Shown one piece after another: positions 62,741 through 64,000 of a stretch of DNA of 64,000 bases. The position numbers were made by a program, and so were the translations under genes. The notes under the pieces were generated by a model. That model was not told the origin of the DNA. It was given only the letters and a program-made list of their open reading frames with translations, and made no database searches. The DNA lies in assembly GCA_008729055.1 (NCBI GenBank), contig SDUX01000001.1, forward strand, positions 1,426,001 through 1,490,000, written 5' to 3'. The DNA comes from Pyropia haitanensis (Eukaryota; Rhodophyta; Bangiophyceae; Bangiales; Bangiaceae). Each line of letters opens with the position of its first letter. The first letter of the stretch is position 1.

Positions 62741-64000
62741 ATGGACGCGGACGCGGACGCGCCGGCGTGGCCGGCGGCCGCGGCGGTGGCGGCGGCGGCG
62801 GCGTCGGCCGCGGCGGTGGCTAGGCCGCGTGGCGCCGCCGCGTCCGCCGCCGCTACCGATGGCGGCGGCGGGGATGGCGGTGGGGGTCGGCGTGGGGTGG
62901 CGGCGGCGGCGCCCTTCCCTCCCCTCTCCCCTAGCCCCCATGGACAGGCGGCGGCTGCCATCCGCGGCAGTGGCAGCGGTAGCGGTAGCGGTAGCGGCAG
63001 CGGCAGCGGCAGCGGCAGCGGCAGCGGCAGCGGCAGCAGTACCGTTGGCGGTAGCGGTAGCGGCGGCGGCGGCAGCGGCAGCGGCAGCGGTACCGACAGC
63101 GGTAGCGGCGGCGGCGGCGCCCGCCCCACCCCCCCTCCCCCCCCCCGCCCCCCCCTCAAGCCGCTCGGCCTCCCCGGCGTCCCCGCCGGCGTTGCGACCG
63201 GCGCGGTCGCGCACCCCCCCCCCCCCGGCAACTTTGACGCCGAGTACGCGGCGGTCTTTGCGCCGCGGAGCCACCGCTTTGAGACGGTCAACTTTCGGAC
63301 GCCCGCGTCGGCGGCCAACCGGGCGGCGGGGGTGGTGCCGCTGGCCGCGGGCGACGCGCGGCGGGTGGGGCTGCTCGCGACGGCGGCGGCGGTGGTGGTG
63401 GGGGTGGCCGCGGCGGTGCTCGCGTTTGGGGTGGACCAGGGCGTGCGGGGGGGGTACGCGGTTGTGTACCGTGTGACGGGGGCGGTGCTGGGGGGGGGGG
63501 TGGGGGGGGGAGGGGGGGGGGGCCTCGGCCGCCCGCACCGCCACCGCCGCGGCGGTGTTTCTCGCCCTCAACGCCGCGTCCGTCGCGGTCGCCGCGGCGC
63601 TCGTCGTGTACGTGGCGCCGCCCGGGTCTGGCTCGGGCATCCCCGAGCTCAAGAGCTACCTCAACGGCGTCCGCGTGCCCGGCTTCCTCCGCGCGCGGAC
63701 GCTCGCCGTCAAGGCGGTCGGCGTCGTGGCGGCCATCGCGGGCGGCCTCGTCATTGGCAAGCAGGGCCCCATCATCCACGCGGTCGCCATCCTCGCCGCG
63801 GGCGTATCGCAGGGCGCGTCGGGCGCGCTGCGCGGCCGCCTCCGCGGCGCGCGGGCGGGGCGGGCGCTCGCGCCGCTGCGGACGGAGGGGTGGAAGCGGG
63901 ACTTTACGACCATCGGCGCCGCGACGGGGGTGGCCGTCGCGTTTGGCGCGCCGCTCGGCGCGTGGGTGTGGGTGTACGAGGACGCCGCGACGCACTGGTC
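62741..64000 (+). CDS. CLC-type chloride channel/transporter, N-terminal part (3' partial)
   Basis: From ATG 62741-62743 (MDADADAPAWPAAAAVAAAA) one frame runs through a Gly/Ser repeat (62965-63125) into GNFDAEYAAVFAPRSHRFET, then VNFRTPASAANRAAG and a first membrane segment (LLATAAAVVVGVAAAVLAFG). In the G run 63490-63522 the frame must change. It then gives AARTATAAAVFLALNAASVA, the chloride-filter motif GSGSGIPELKSYLNG and LAVKAVGVVAAIAGGLVIGK. Next are QGPIIH and IGAATGVAVAFGAPLGAWVW. These are the CLC helices C to F and beyond; the gene leaves the window at 64000. CLC proteins move chloride (often in exchange for protons) across plasma, vacuolar or plastid membranes. The gating motif is GKQGP, not GKEGP. 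Confidence 0.9.
   Translation, partial: MDADADAPAWPAAAAVAAAAASAAAVARPRGAAASAAATDGGGGDGGGGRRGVAAAAPFPPLSPSPHGQAAAAIRGSGSGSGSGSGSGSGSGSGSGSGSSTVGGSGSGGGGSGSGSGTDSGSGGGGARPTPPPPPRPPLKPLGLPGVPAGVATGAVAHPPPPGNFDAEYAAVFAPRSHRFETVNFRTPASAANRAAGVVPLAAGDARRVGLLATAAAVVVGVAAAVLAFGVDQGVRGGYAVVYRVTGAVLGGGVGGGGGGGLGRPHRHRRGGVSRPQRRVRRGRRGARRVRGAARVWLGHPRAQELPQRRPRARLPPRADARRQGGRRRGGHRGRPRHWQAGPHHPRGRHPRRGRIAGRVGRAARPPPRRAGGAGARAAADGGVEAGLYDHRRRDGGGRRVWRAARRVGVGVRGRRDALV
62965..63125 (+). repeat. (GGCAGC)n array coding for Gly-Ser repeats
   Basis: Imperfect GGCAGC/GGTAGC hexamers inside the CLC N-terminal region, read as Gly-Ser pairs. In another frame the same DNA reads as poly-Ala, which makes a false long frame. 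Confidence 0.85.

Noticed and set aside
60460..63318. 952-codon frame on the minus strand
   Set aside because: Only Pro/Arg/Ala/Gly strings, no domain, and it overlaps the CLC N-terminus.
61230..63476. 748-codon frame overlapping the CLC start
   Set aside because: It reads the GGCAGC array as Ala and misses the CLC motifs; the frame from 62741 reaches them.
1..64000. tRNA, rRNA or CRISPR loci
   Set aside because: I looked for T-loop signatures, conserved rRNA stretches and regularly spaced direct repeats and saw none that hold up.

Overview
This 64 kb window looks like nuclear DNA of a very GC-rich photosynthetic eukaryote. The best guess is a bangiophyte red alga of the Porphyra/Pyropia type. 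The grounds are: about three-quarters G+C; Gly/Ala/Pro-rich proteins broken by long poly-G/poly-C runs; almost no introns (one clear intron among 18 genes); wide gene spacing (about 3.5 kb per gene); and a gene mix of a one-helix chlorophyll-binding protein, a PNPase with a transit-like N-terminus, a beta-amylase relative and a lipoxygenase of about 900 residues, alongside eukaryotic LUC7, PRIM1, TSR3, ABCG and a BIRC6-type E2. The species is an inference.

Layout, left to right: the 3' end of a BIRC6-like E2 gene (1-1328, +); a 1.45 kb dispersed repeat (1362-2808); an SRPBCC-lipoxygenase fusion (3082-5781, -); low-complexity DNA; an AsmA-like membrane protein (9181-10508, -); a two-RRM hnRNP/Musashi-like gene with a 1.2 kb intron (12504-15866, +); a LUC7-type U1 snRNP factor with WW and RS regions (16965-19773, -); a beta-amylase-like gene (20886-22744, +); the second, inverted copy of the 1.45 kb repeat; an ABCG half-transporter (26000-28378, +); a nuclear protein with SUMO-type motifs (28633-29844, -); a one-helix protein (30479-30895, -); TSR3 (31789-32788, +); a structured non-coding block (G-rich minisatellite, a 304 bp fold-back element and a CCAAT-rich inverted-repeat element, 34103-35348); a secreted Cys-rich protein (37893-38768, +); a disordered/coiled-coil protein (39846-41500, -); a two-part AhpD-like protein (43479-45556, +); a PNPase (47064-50605, -) and a GT25 glycosyltransferase (51138-52292, +), this pair flanked by inverted copies of a 0.7 kb repeat; the DNA primase small subunit (54400-55680, +); an FAD amine oxidase (57599-59623, +); more low-complexity DNA; and the 5' part of a CLC chloride channel/transporter (62741 to the window end, +).

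The genes do not form operons. Themes recur: RNA processing (hnRNP-like protein, LUC7, PNPase, TSR3), plastid function (one-helix protein, probably PNPase), and membranes and lipids (lipoxygenase, ABCG, CLC, AsmA-like).

A warning for any reader: in at least eight genes the true reading frame switches at a long G or C homopolymer (15 places in all). Joining the flanking frames restores known domains and sensible C-termini. Homopolymer-length errors in the assembly are the simplest explanation, so these CDS spans are gene extents, not single open frames.
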